From assembly GCA_963666575.2 (NCBI GenBank), contig CAXXYG010000027.1:636607-700606 (forward strand): DNA of 64,000 nt. The letters run 5' to 3'. Below, piece by piece: positions 19,572-28,050 of the stretch. The DNA is from JABMQB01 sp963666575 (GTDB taxonomy: Bacteria > Bacteroidota > Bacteroidia > Bacteroidales > Prolixibacteraceae). Position numbers and translations under genes: made by a program. How positions within the stretch are numbered: the stretch's first letter is position 1; the number at the start of each line of letters is the position of its first letter. Below the pieces are notes generated by a model. It had not been told where the DNA came from, did no database searches, and saw only the letters and a program-made list of their open reading frames with translations.

Positions 19572-20135
19572 ATGAAAAATTTCCTCATTTTAGTTCTATG
19601 TGTATTTAGCCTTTCGGCATTTTCTCAATTTGATCCATTACCTTATCGGAATTCAGAAGTAGGCCATTTTAATATCCGAAACGGTAAAATGTATTTTCAA
19701 CGCGAATACAATTTACCTGTATCGCTTAACATTCTTGAAACAAAATTACGGTCATATAATACACCCCAGGGTGGATTTCAGGTTAAAAAAATCGACAATA
19801 ACACACTAAACGGAGTACTAATTAATTACCATTTAAATTGGGACTACACTGACCTCAAAAGCCGTAAAATCCCCTTGTTTTTAAAACAACCGGTTAACGC
19901 CACATACAAAGTCGAAAAAACGAACAATTCGTACATTGTTACAGTAAATAATATCTGGTTTAAAAACGTTACCAAACCGAACAGCCAGAAACAGCTCACC
20001 CTCGAAAGTTTTATGACAGGAAAAAAAGGAGTGGTTTTTACAAAAAATAAAAAAGACATGCGTGCCCTGAAAATGATGGAGCAAAATTTTGATGACATAT
20101 TTATGATAAGGGGTGGCAATAACAATCAGTTCTAA
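19572..20135 (+). CDS. Secreted protein of unknown function
   Basis: 187 residues with a signal peptide (about 1-19, LSAFSQF). The body is beta-rich with repeated GxxxxQREYNLP/YHLNWDYTD strands and a basic C-terminal part. No recognised family. It is monocistronic, bounded by a hairpin at 20,142-20,184. A periplasmic or surface location is inferred from the signal peptide only. Confidence 0.65.
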   Translation: MKNFLILVLCVFSLSAFSQFDPLPYRNSEVGHFNIRNGKMYFQREYNLPVSLNILETKLRSYNTPQGGFQVKKIDNNTLNGVLINYHLNWDYTDLKSRKIPLFLKQPVNATYKVEKTNNSYIVTVNNIWFKNVTKPNSQKQLTLESFMTGKKGVVFTKNKKDMRALKMMEQNFDDIFMIRGGNNNQF

Positions 20136-20141
20136 AAAATT

Positions 20142-20184
20142 AAGCCATGCTCCCTGATTTAATAAAAAAACAGAAGCATGGCTT
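20142..20184. terminator. Hairpin between convergent genes
   Basis: AAGCCATGCT (20142-20151) pairs perfectly with AGCATGGCTT (20175-20184). The following T tract is weak, but the position between convergent genes suits a bidirectional terminator. Confidence 0.6.
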
Positions 20185-20207
20185 AATTAAATTATCAGCC
20201 GTATTGA

Positions 20208-20912
20208 CTATTTCATTTTTTCGAAGTATAGTTTTTGAATATCTTCGAGGTACTCCTTACTAATTTGATTGGAATAAATCCTTACAAATTCGTTTAGTTT
20301 ACCATGCTTATAAAATGAGCCGCTGGCTGCATCGTATTCATGGCCTTCCCAGTTGTATTTTACATCCATCGAAACTTTATCAAATTCCTCCCCATCCAAA
20401 AATCGCGGAATTTCAATATACCCGGTATTCTGTTCCTTTTCATCCTTATAAATTCCTTTGCTTAAAATTTCAAGAGTGATAAATTTTACAATTTTAACCT
20501 CTGCTTCCAGGTTCCCGGATAGTTTTTTCTTCATCAAAAAATTAATTCCTTGTTTGCTATATGCTTCCTGAATTTTTTCAACTAAATCGAGCTCAGGAAG
20601 GTGCCTGACACGAATTACATTTAAAAATTCGGAGCCAATATTCATATAACCTTTGCCGGCATCAAAACTCCACTTATATTTTTTTTCAATATTTTGTGTT
20701 GCCCTAATTACTTCTTCAAGTGGGTACTGTTTGTCGAGTACTAAATAAAGGTAGAGTTGTTTTACATTTTGAGGAGTTTCGTGGTAATAACCCGGAAATG
20801 GATTTAATGATTCAAACACCAGGCTACCAGATAAAACCTTCTCATCGATAGCAACCACTGAAATATCTTTTGTAAGATTACTAAAGACTTCCATTTTTTT
20901 GTTATTCTCCAT
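20208..20912 (-). CDS. Cytoplasmic protein of unknown function
   Basis: 234 residues with no signal peptide or membrane segment. It has mixed alpha/beta character with conserved-looking stretches such as YLYLVLDKQYPLEEVIRATQNIEKK and an acidic C-terminus. It is divergent from the YgjP-type peptidase gene (39 bp apart), so the two may share a regulatory region. No family recognised. Confidence 0.6.
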   Translation of the reverse strand: MENNKKMEVFSNLTKDISVVAIDEKVLSGSLVFESLNPFPGYYHETPQNVKQLYLYLVLDKQYPLEEVIRATQNIEKKYKWSFDAGKGYMNIGSEFLNVIRVRHLPELDLVEKIQEAYSKQGINFLMKKKLSGNLEAEVKIVKFITLEILSKGIYKDEKEQNTGYIEIPRFLDGEEFDKVSMDVKYNWEGHEYDAASGSFYKHGKLNEFVRIYSNQISKEYLEDIQKLYFEKMK

Positions 20913-20951
20913 AATTGATATATTTGGTTTTAATATTTCTAATTTTACACC

Positions 20952-21665
20952 ATGCCAAAAAAAACTGTTCAGATACCCAATATAGGCGAAGTTACACTTA
21001 TTAAAAATAAACGCTCAAAACGGATACGTTTGTATGTAAAACCCAACCAACAAGTATTTGTGTCTATCCCTTTTCTGGCAAGCTACAAAACTGCAGTGAA
21101 TTTTGCCAAAGAAAATACAACATGGATAAAAAAACAACAATCTAAACTTAATTCTGGTTTAACAAAATATACCCTAAATTCAGTTATTTTTACTAAAAGC
21201 CATGTTGTTAAAATTAAACAACACGATGCGAGCACCCTCAAATCAGTTAATCACCAAAATGAAGTAACTGTTTTTATTTCTTCAAATATTGACATAAACA
21301 CACCTGATGCACAGGAGTTTATTACAAAAATTATTGCCGAAGTGTACCGGGTTGAAGCCAAAAACTATTTGCCAAAAAGGATTTCGGAACTTGCCAACAA
21401 ATTTGGATTTAAACACAATAGAATAACCATTCGAAACAATAAATCAAATTGGGGAAGTTGTTCGGGAAATAACAATATCAGTTTAAATTTACATTTGATG
21501 AAATTGCCCGACCATTTAATTGATTATATATTATTGCATGAATTGGCACATACGCTGGAAAAAAATCATGGCCCTAAATTTTATGAAATATTAAATAAAG
21601 TAACTAATAATAAGGCCTTAGAATTACGAAAAGAAGTTAAAAATTATTCGACATATACATTTTAA
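20952..21665 (+). CDS. YgjP-type zinc metallopeptidase (DUF45, WLM/SprT-like)
   Basis: 237 residues. The N-terminal part (RSKRIRLYVKPNQQVFVSIP) and the C-terminal zinc motif HELAH (about 196-200) with a third histidine in KNHGPKF (about 206) match the YgjP-like metallopeptidase family. NWGSCSGNNNISLNLHLM before the motif is the usual family signature. The enzyme is cytosolic; its substrate is not established. The stop is one base before the start of the dGTPase gene, so they are translationally coupled. Confidence 0.88.
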   Translation: MPKKTVQIPNIGEVTLIKNKRSKRIRLYVKPNQQVFVSIPFLASYKTAVNFAKENTTWIKKQQSKLNSGLTKYTLNSVIFTKSHVVKIKQHDASTLKSVNHQNEVTVFISSNIDINTPDAQEFITKIIAEVYRVEAKNYLPKRISELANKFGFKHNRITIRNNKSNWGSCSGNNNISLNLHLMKLPDHLIDYILLHELAHTLEKNHGPKFYEILNKVTNNKALELRKEVKNYSTYTF

Positions 21666-21666
21666 A

Positions 21667-22998
21667 ATGAATTGGAACGATTTATTATCAACCAAAAGAT
21701 TAGGGCTTGAAAAAAAATCAGGATCCCTGCCAATACAAGACCGGACCGAATTTCAGCGCGATTACGACCGAATAATATTTTCATCGCCTTTCAGGCGGAT
21801 GCAAAACAAAACCCAGGTTTTTCCTTTGCCGGGAAGGGTGTTTGTCCATAACCGGCTCACACATAGCCTCGAAGTTGCCAGTGTAGGGCGGTCATTAGGA
21901 AATTTATTATCAGAAAAGTTAGCAGGCTCAGCAAACAATAATTTAATCCCTGAAATTGGATCAGTAGTTTCAGCGGCATGTTTGGCACACGACATGGGAA
22001 ATCCTCCTTTTGGGCATTCGGGGGAAGCAGCCATCTCTAACTTTTTTAAAAAAGGGCCTGGGAAAGGATTTATATCCCAACTTACAGAAAATGAATGGAA
22101 AGATTTTACACATTTTGATGGAAATGCCAATGCATTACGAACACTAACACATCAATTTAATGGAAAACGTGAAGGTGGTTTTGCGCTTACCTATTCAACC
22201 CTTGCAGCTATTGTAAAATACCCCTATGAATCGGTTTCAGCTCAAAAACAAAAATTTGGATTTTTTCAATCTGAAAAAGAAATATATCTCAAAATTGCCA
22301 ATGAATTAGGCATACCAGAGTTGTCGGGCGAACCTAAGGTATTCCCCAGGCATCCATTGGTTTACCTTGTCGAAGCAGCCGATGATATATGTTACCAGGT
22401 AATGGATGTGGAAGATGCATTTAAACTTGGAATTTTATCATACGATAAAACGGTTGAATTGTTCCTGAATTTTTATGACCCTAAAAATGATAAAATACAA
22501 CTCGAACGTATTCACAAAACTTTAAAACAAGTAACCGACCCTAACGAACAAATTAGTTATTTGCGAGCCGGTGTTATTGGAAAACTCATTAATCAATGTG
22601 TCGAATATTTCTGGAAACAACAGGAAACAATTTTATCAGGAGAACAAACAGGAAGTTTAATTAAAAATCTGAAGGAAACAGAAGCTTCTGCCATGGAAAA
22701 AGTTAAAAAAATATCCATATCAGAGATTTACAATCACCGTTCAGTAGTTGAAATTGAAATTGCCGGTTATAAAATTATTGGCACACTGCTCGAAGAATTT
22801 ATTGGAGCAATTATAACACCAAAGGAACTTTATAGTAAAAAAATTACGTCGCTTATACCTCAGCAATACAGTGTTTCAACCGATTCAACTTACCTTAAAA
22901 TCCAATCTGTTATCGATTTTGTTTCGGGTATGACCGATGTTTTTGCCCTTGATTTATACCGTAAAATAAAAGGTATTAGTTTACCCGAAATTGGATAA
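21667..22998 (+). CDS. dgt: Deoxyguanosinetriphosphate triphosphohydrolase (dGTPase)
   Basis: 443 residues, an HD-domain enzyme that splits dGTP into deoxyguanosine and triphosphate and so influences dNTP pools. Metal ligands are visible in HNRLTHSLEVA (H61, H66) and CLAHDMGNPPFGHSGE (H108-D109). The N-terminal SPFRRMQNKTQVFP and a later EAADDICYQVMDVEDA also match the family. Length is typical of the short dGTPase class. Coupled to the YgjP peptidase gene upstream; the functional link is unknown. Confidence 0.93.
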   Translation: MNWNDLLSTKRLGLEKKSGSLPIQDRTEFQRDYDRIIFSSPFRRMQNKTQVFPLPGRVFVHNRLTHSLEVASVGRSLGNLLSEKLAGSANNNLIPEIGSVVSAACLAHDMGNPPFGHSGEAAISNFFKKGPGKGFISQLTENEWKDFTHFDGNANALRTLTHQFNGKREGGFALTYSTLAAIVKYPYESVSAQKQKFGFFQSEKEIYLKIANELGIPELSGEPKVFPRHPLVYLVEAADDICYQVMDVEDAFKLGILSYDKTVELFLNFYDPKNDKIQLERIHKTLKQVTDPNEQISYLRAGVIGKLINQCVEYFWKQQETILSGEQTGSLIKNLKETEASAMEKVKKISISEIYNHRSVVEIEIAGYKIIGTLLEEFIGAIITPKELYSKKITSLIPQQYSVSTDSTYLKIQSVIDFVSGMTDVFALDLYRKIKGISLPEIG

Positions 22999-23018
22999 AA
23001 TTCAAAATAAATCTAAAA

Positions 23019-23088
23019 TATCCAATAAGGAATAACAAACACGAAAGTTATGCTGTGCTATTTATAAATTTCTTATTCCTTATTGGAT
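23019..23088. terminator. Long inverted repeat between convergent genes
   Basis: ATCCAATAAGGAATAA (23020-23035) is perfectly complementary to TTATTCCTTATTGGAT (23073-23088), with about 37 bp between. A partial third copy of the motif (TTGGATAT) follows at 23,090-23,097. It could end both flanking genes; the sequence also looks like a dispersed intergenic element. Confidence 0.6.
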
Positions 23089-23115
23089 GTTGGATATCTT
23101 TAACTTATGGTAAAT

Positions 23116-23886
23116 TTATCTTTCAAGCAATCCATCTAGTAATCCCCTGGAGGCCTCTTTCCTTGAATTACCACCTCCCGGCGAAAGTTGTGCAATTAAT
23201 TTACGGATAGGCATACTTTGTAACCAAACTTTGCCTGTTCCACGCAATGTTGCCAGAAATATTCCTTCGCCACCAAATACCATTGAACGTAAACCACCTG
23301 CTTGTTCAATACTGTAGTCAATACTTGTTTCAAAACCAACAATGCAGCCTGTATCAACCCTTAGTGTTTCGTTATTTAATTGTTTTTCGATAACAGTTCC
23401 TCCGGCATGAATAAAAGCCATTCCGTCGCCTTCGAGTTTTTGAAGGATAAAACCCTCGCCTCCAAAAAAACCGGCTCCTAATTTTTTATTAAACGATATT
23501 GAAATTCTTGTACCCAGAGCAGCACACAAAAAAGCATCCTTTTGTACAATCAGTCGTCCACCCATTTCAGCAAGGTTAACTGGAATAATTGTTCCGGGAT
23601 AAGGAGCTGCAAAAGCAACTCTTTTTTTGCCCCAGCCCTGATTCGAAAAATGAGTAATAAAAAGTGATTCGCCAGTAATTAATCGTGATCCGGCCGATAA
23701 TAATTTATCAAAAAATCCGGCACGCGGATTTGATCCATCACCCATTTTTGCCGTAAAACTAATTCCTTCTTCCATATAAAGCATAGCCCCTGCTTCAGCA
23801 ATAACAGTTTCTGCCGGATCGAGCTCTATTTCAACTAACTGAATATCGTGCCCAATAATTTCATAATCAATTTCGTGTGATTGCAT
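23116..23886 (-). CDS. AIM24/TIGR00266-family protein, copy 2
   Basis: 256 residues, the same length as copy 1 and collinear with it without gaps: AETVIAEAGAMLYMEEGI, FAAPYPGTIIPV, AFLCAALGTRIS, LGAGFFGGEGFILQKL and TGKVWLQSMPI. Differences are spread evenly, so this is an older paralogue and not a recent assembly duplicate. It is monocistronic, convergent with dgt. Confidence 0.92.
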   Translation of the reverse strand: MQSHEIDYEIIGHDIQLVEIELDPAETVIAEAGAMLYMEEGISFTAKMGDGSNPRAGFFDKLLSAGSRLITGESLFITHFSNQGWGKKRVAFAAPYPGTIIPVNLAEMGGRLIVQKDAFLCAALGTRISISFNKKLGAGFFGGEGFILQKLEGDGMAFIHAGGTVIEKQLNNETLRVDTGCIVGFETSIDYSIEQAGGLRSMVFGGEGIFLATLRGTGKVWLQSMPIRKLIAQLSPGGGNSRKEASRGLLDGLLER

Positions 23887-23953
23887 AATGATCTATTTTA
23901 AAATTTTAATAATTATACGTTTATTCGTTTCTCATTTGGTGAAATTACACTGA

Positions 23954-24826
23954 TTACTTAAGTTTCTTTTTATTCTCAATGTAAACATTATCCGACACTT
24001 TCTTTAAATCCCTCATAAAATCCTTACCGTCAAATGATTTTAATTGAATTTGAACTATCTCTTTCAATTGTTTAAATCTCTCAGATTTATCAATCTGGTT
24101 ACGAACCAAAATTGAATTAATGTTTTCGAGATTCGATAGTATAACAAGTTCATTAATACTTGCAAAGTCACGAATATTTAATCCTTTTTTCACTTTTTCA
24201 GGATTAACCTCTCTCCAGTCTTTTGCACTACATTTAAATAAGGCAACATTTAACAAATCAGCCTCCTCTGCGTAAATCAGCCATTCCTTATCTTTATCGT
24301 AATTTTTCTTAGGCAATATATAATCTTTTACAGCATCCGTATGAATCTGGTAATTCGTTTTTGTTAAAATCCGTTTTACATTCCATTCAAGATTATATTG
24401 ATTACTTTCAATCTCCTTTAATCTCTGATACTCCTTTATAAGCAACAGTTTGAACATTGGACTAATCCACGATCCAAACTCAAAAGCTAAGTCTTTGTGT
24501 GCATAAGTTCCACCATATCTACCCGATTTTGAAATTATCCCAATTGCATTTGTAGATTCAATCCATTTTTTTGGAGTTAAATTAAAACTATTTAATCCAG
24601 CCTGTTTTCTAAAGGTGTCGAATTCGACATGTTTAAAATGTGGATTATTTAAAGTCTCCCATAAACCTATAAATTCAACAGTATTTCTGTTCCTCATCCA
24701 ATTACGAATATGGTCAGAACCACCTCCATTCCTAATCATATCAGTTAAGCAGAAATAGTCCTGCTCATCTTGTTTAACAATAGAAATGAGCTTATTTTCA
24801 ACTTCAATTTGTGATTTACTTGTCAT
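23954..24826 (-). CDS. KilA-N domain protein
   Basis: 290 residues from the ATG at 24826 (MTSKSQIEV). The N-terminal KilA-N domain (about 20-130) is recognisable from DYFCLTDMIRNGGGSDHIRNWMRNRNTVEFIGLWE and YAHKDLAFEFGSWISPMFKLLLIKEYQRL. This is a phage/plasmid-type nucleic-acid-binding domain, common in Bacteroidota as isolated chromosomal genes. The C-terminal part (about 150-285) is helical and lysine-rich, typical of the chromosomal form. No phage genes lie nearby, so it is a solitary mobile-element-type gene; role unknown. Confidence 0.88.
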   Translation of the reverse strand: MTSKSQIEVENKLISIVKQDEQDYFCLTDMIRNGGGSDHIRNWMRNRNTVEFIGLWETLNNPHFKHVEFDTFRKQAGLNSFNLTPKKWIESTNAIGIISKSGRYGGTYAHKDLAFEFGSWISPMFKLLLIKEYQRLKEIESNQYNLEWNVKRILTKTNYQIHTDAVKDYILPKKNYDKDKEWLIYAEEADLLNVALFKCSAKDWREVNPEKVKKGLNIRDFASINELVILSNLENINSILVRNQIDKSERFKQLKEIVQIQLKSFDGKDFMRDLKKVSDNVYIENKKKLK

Positions 24827-25239
24827 AAAATTAAATAATAACTCTTTTAACAAATTTACAATTCTAATCTGAAGTTTCTATTTTTTTTCTATAGTTCAAT
24901 TGTAATAAATATCAAATTAATAAATTCGTAATTGCATATAAACTTACACATTAGCAATAGTAATAAAACAATACTCTAATGAAAGGAATGAACACCTATA
25001 TAAAAATAATTAAACTAGTACAAATTCTTATTCAGAAACATCCTTAAATTACTATCTCCCTTTTTCAGTCACAACGCTTCTTAGAAAATTACATTTATCA
25101 TAAAAATGGTTTTTGTTAAATTTTGAAACTTGCAAAACTTATAAAACCACCATATTAACACAAAGCACTATTTATTAGGGTAATGGCCCATAATTCTCAA
25201 AATTTTGCGACCTTTGTTGCCAATAACAGAAAATAGAAA
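24827..25239. other. Intergenic region of about 410 bp between divergent genes
   Basis: Very AT-rich. I see no gene or structured RNA. Just before the pseudouridine synthase start there is ATTTTGCGACCTTTG at about 25,199-25,214, which may be part of a Bacteroidota-type promoter; the match is weak. Confidence 0.4.
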
Positions 25240-26313
25240 ATGAAACAGCATTCAAAAGATTCAAAATATAACAAACGAAAAGGCCCCGCTTCTTCAACTG
25301 GCAAGCCAGGTTCAAGGCCTTCAAAACCAGGCTCAAAACCAGACGAAAAAAGAACAAAACCTGACTACTCAAAAAGAAAAAGTAATTCTGAAAACAAGGG
25401 TGAAAAATCTGAGTATTCAAAAAGAAGCGCAAATACTGAGCATAAAGGTTCGAAATCAAACTATTCTAAAACCGGTTCAAAACCAAGGCAAAAAACTGAA
25501 TTAGAAACTGGTGAAAAAACATGGTCCAAATCCGGGTATAAATCAAGGTATGCAAGAAATACTGATAAACCCAAAATAAAAAAAGAGAAGGACCCGGTAT
25601 ATTCTGAAACCATGCGCTTGAATCGCTACATAGCCAATGCAGGAATATGTTCGCGACGCGAAGCCGACACTTATATTTCAGCAGGAGTGGTAACCATAAA
25701 CGGGAAAATTGTTACAGAACTTGGAACAAAAGTTTTGGAAAACGATGAAGTAAAGCTGGAAGGGCAACGGTTAAATCCTGAAATAAAGGTTTATCTGCTT
25801 TTAAATAAACCAAAAGATTTTGTGACCACAACCGACAATCCAGATACCGATAAAACAGTAATGAGCCTTGTTAAAAATGCTTGCTCGCAACGTGTTTACC
25901 CGGTTGGAAGAATGGATAAAAATACTACCGGATTATTAATGTTCACCAATGATGGAGCACTTGCCAAAAAATTAACCCATCCGAGCCATAACCACAAAAA
26001 AATTTACCAGGCATCGCTCGATAAGCCACTAACAAAACAACATATTGAATCCATTGCAAATGGTGTTGTTTTAGACGACGGGCGTGTTGTTGCCAATGCT
26101 ATTAGCTATATTAACAACGTAAAAACCGAAATTGGCATTGAAATACATTCTGGAAAAAACAGGGTTGTAAGCAGGATTTTTGAACATTTTGGCTACAAAG
26201 TTAAAAAATTAGACCGTGTATATTTTGCCGGTTTAACCAAAAAGAATTTACCTCGGGGAAAATGGCGCTTTCTCGAACAGAAAGAAATAAACATCTTAAA
26301 AATAGTTCAATAA
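25240..26313 (+). CDS. RluB/RluF-type pseudouridine synthase with long basic N-terminus
   Basis: 357 residues. The first about 120 residues are low-complexity Lys/Ser/Gly/Pro (SKPGSKPDEK, SEYSKRS), typical of Bacteroidota members and probably an RNA-binding tail. An S4 domain follows (about 125-175, LNRYIANAGICSRREADTYI). The catalytic domain has VYPVGRMDKNTTGLLMFTNDG, whose Asp is the conserved nucleophile, and ends with RKxx-type KLDRVYFAGL. It modifies a uridine in 23S or 16S rRNA; RluB (23S) is the best guess but RsuA/RluF cannot be excluded. Confidence 0.9.
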   Translation: MKQHSKDSKYNKRKGPASSTGKPGSRPSKPGSKPDEKRTKPDYSKRKSNSENKGEKSEYSKRSANTEHKGSKSNYSKTGSKPRQKTELETGEKTWSKSGYKSRYARNTDKPKIKKEKDPVYSETMRLNRYIANAGICSRREADTYISAGVVTINGKIVTELGTKVLENDEVKLEGQRLNPEIKVYLLLNKPKDFVTTTDNPDTDKTVMSLVKNACSQRVYPVGRMDKNTTGLLMFTNDGALAKKLTHPSHNHKKIYQASLDKPLTKQHIESIANGVVLDDGRVVANAISYINNVKTEIGIEIHSGKNRVVSRIFEHFGYKVKKLDRVYFAGLTKKNLPRGKWRFLEQKEINILKIVQ

Positions 26314-26361
26314 TATTTTTTGTAATTTTCAACCATTATTACTGACTAATCATTCTGAGTT

Positions 26362-26850
26362 TTGGAGAAAGAGTTTCTGGAAATAATACAAGGTAATCAA
26401 GGTATCATCCATAAAGTTTGCAGTATATACTGCGATTCGGATGATGACCGCAAGGACCTTTTTCAGGAAATAGTAACCCAGTTATGGAAATCGTTCCCTT
26501 CTTTTCGAAGAGAATCAAAATTTTCGACATGGATGTACAGGGTTGCTTTAAATACAGCCATCACTTCGTTTAAAAAATCGAAGCGGAGGCCCGACCAAAA
26601 CAGCCTTTCATTTGAATTTGTTCAAGTGGTAGATGAAAGTACATCGAATGAAATTGAGGAAAATATTAAACAGTTACATAATGCCATAAACCATTTAACA
26701 GGTATTGAAAAATCAATTATCCTGTTATTTCTTGAAAATAAAAAATACGAAGAAATAGCAGAAATTACGGGTATTACTCAAAACTATGTAAGAGTAAAAA
26801 TGAACCGTATTAAAAAGAAGTTAAAAACGTATATGAATTTAGTTGAATAG
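26362..26850 (+). CDS. ECF-family RNA polymerase sigma factor
   Basis: 162 residues. The start is a TTG (MEKEFLEIIQGNQGIIHKV); no ATG gives a full region 2. Region 2 is seen in DDDRKDLFQEIVTQLWKSFPSFRRESKFSTWMYRVALNTAI and region 4 in LENKKYEEIAEITGITQNYVRVKMNRIKKKL. The gene abuts the next one without a gap (stop 26850, start 26851), which suggests sigma factor and membrane partner are coupled. The cognate promoter is not evident. Confidence 0.92.
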   Translation: MEKEFLEIIQGNQGIIHKVCSIYCDSDDDRKDLFQEIVTQLWKSFPSFRRESKFSTWMYRVALNTAITSFKKSKRRPDQNSLSFEFVQVVDESTSNEIEENIKQLHNAINHLTGIEKSIILLFLENKKYEEIAEITGITQNYVRVKMNRIKKKLKTYMNLVE

Positions 26851-27540
26851 ATGGATATCAATGACTTAAAAAAAGCATGGAATCAATTTTCATCTGAGGA
26901 GGAAGGAAAAAATAAACTTGATGAAGGTCAAATTAAGGCATTACTGGGTAAACATACCAAAAACGTAATTGAAAAAATTGACCGCAACATCAAAATAGGA
27001 TTTTTGATTTTATTCCTGCTGATAGTATTTATTGTTGTTTATGATGTAATTGCTTCTCCCAAAATACTTGATAACCTACACGAAGGACTTACCATTCCCA
27101 AATGGCTATTTTATGTTGATTTTATTTCCAATTTTATCATCGCACTTACTTTTGTTTTATTTGTTATAAAATATTACCGGGTCAAAAAACGATGCGACAT
27201 AACCTGTGACCTGAAAAATACACTGATACAAATTATTAAAACCTTACAAGTATTTCAGCGGCAATTCTATTTTGCTGTAGTTGTTATTATGTTATCAATG
27301 GCTACTGGCTTTGTTGCAGGGATGTATATTGGATTTATGTATAAAGCAAATGAAAATGGAATCTCTATTTCAGAACTTGATACTCAAAATTTATTATTTC
27401 CAATTCTACTGGGAACGGTAGTCCTACTAGTTTTATCAGCTATTACTTTTCTACTGCTTCGATGGGGTTTCAGGCGTTTATATGGCAAATACCTTAAAAA
27501 ACTTCAGGTTACGTTAAAAGAACTTCAAGAGATCGATTAA
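26851..27540 (+). CDS. Four-helix membrane protein, possible anti-sigma factor
   Basis: 229 residues. A soluble N-terminal segment (about 1-50, MDINDLKKAWNQFSSEEEG) is followed by four hydrophobic segments (about 50-70, 87-108, 135-160 and 178-203) and a basic C-terminal helix. It directly abuts the ECF sigma gene. Position and a cytosolic N-terminal helix beginning with DLKKAWNQ are common among Bacteroidota proteins coupled to ECF sigma factors. A role in holding the sigma factor at the membrane is inferred from context only; no zinc anti-sigma motif (HxxxCxxC) is present. Confidence 0.65.
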   Translation: MDINDLKKAWNQFSSEEEGKNKLDEGQIKALLGKHTKNVIEKIDRNIKIGFLILFLLIVFIVVYDVIASPKILDNLHEGLTIPKWLFYVDFISNFIIALTFVLFVIKYYRVKKRCDITCDLKNTLIQIIKTLQVFQRQFYFAVVVIMLSMATGFVAGMYIGFMYKANENGISISELDTQNLLFPILLGTVVLLVLSAITFLLLRWGFRRLYGKYLKKLQVTLKELQEID

Positions 27541-28050
27541 TCGCCAATTACATTTTACGCATATTAAAAACCTTCCAAAACAGCTATTCGATTAACAACC
27601 TGAATTCGATATAATGCTTTGAATTTAAGTATGTAACTACATGCGGGCACATCAAAATTGCGTGAATTGGGCTAATCCATCAATTTGAATTACTGAAAAG
27701 CTTAATTTTATCAGGATTTTTCTTTGATTCCCTGCCTGTTGGCAGACAGGGTTTCTTTTCATCCAGGAAAAGAAATGAACTGGGGTGTGAGGCAAAGCCC
27801 CATCCTTGCATAATACCAGAAAGTTATGAGTATCATATTGCCATGTTTAGGTAGTTTTTTTGAACACAGGTTATTAACAATAACTTGACCTTTATTTAAA
27901 AACCAAAATGTTTGTTAATATTAATTTCGCCCAAAAATAACAGATGAAATCGCTACTTAAAAATTCAAATAGTTACTTTTGGATAAGGATAAATTTTAAA
28001 AGGATATACTCAAACTTGAATACACAATTAAAAAGAATAAATAAAGTACA
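27541..28050. other. Intergenic region of about 510 bp with a REP-like palindrome
   Basis: No gene found. It holds the second copy of the dispersed palindrome (27,731-27,750). An AT-rich stretch before the hexomutase gene (27,880-27,935) may contain its promoter but gives no clear consensus match. Confidence 0.5.
27731..27750. repeat. Dispersed palindrome, copy 2
   Basis: CCTGCCTGTTGGCAGACAGG matches copy 1 at 19,349-19,369 except for one missing loop base. Confidence 0.7.

Noticed and set aside
23954..24826. KilA-N gene as evidence of a prophage
   Set aside because: No other phage genes, integrase or attachment repeats around it; solitary chromosomal copies are common.
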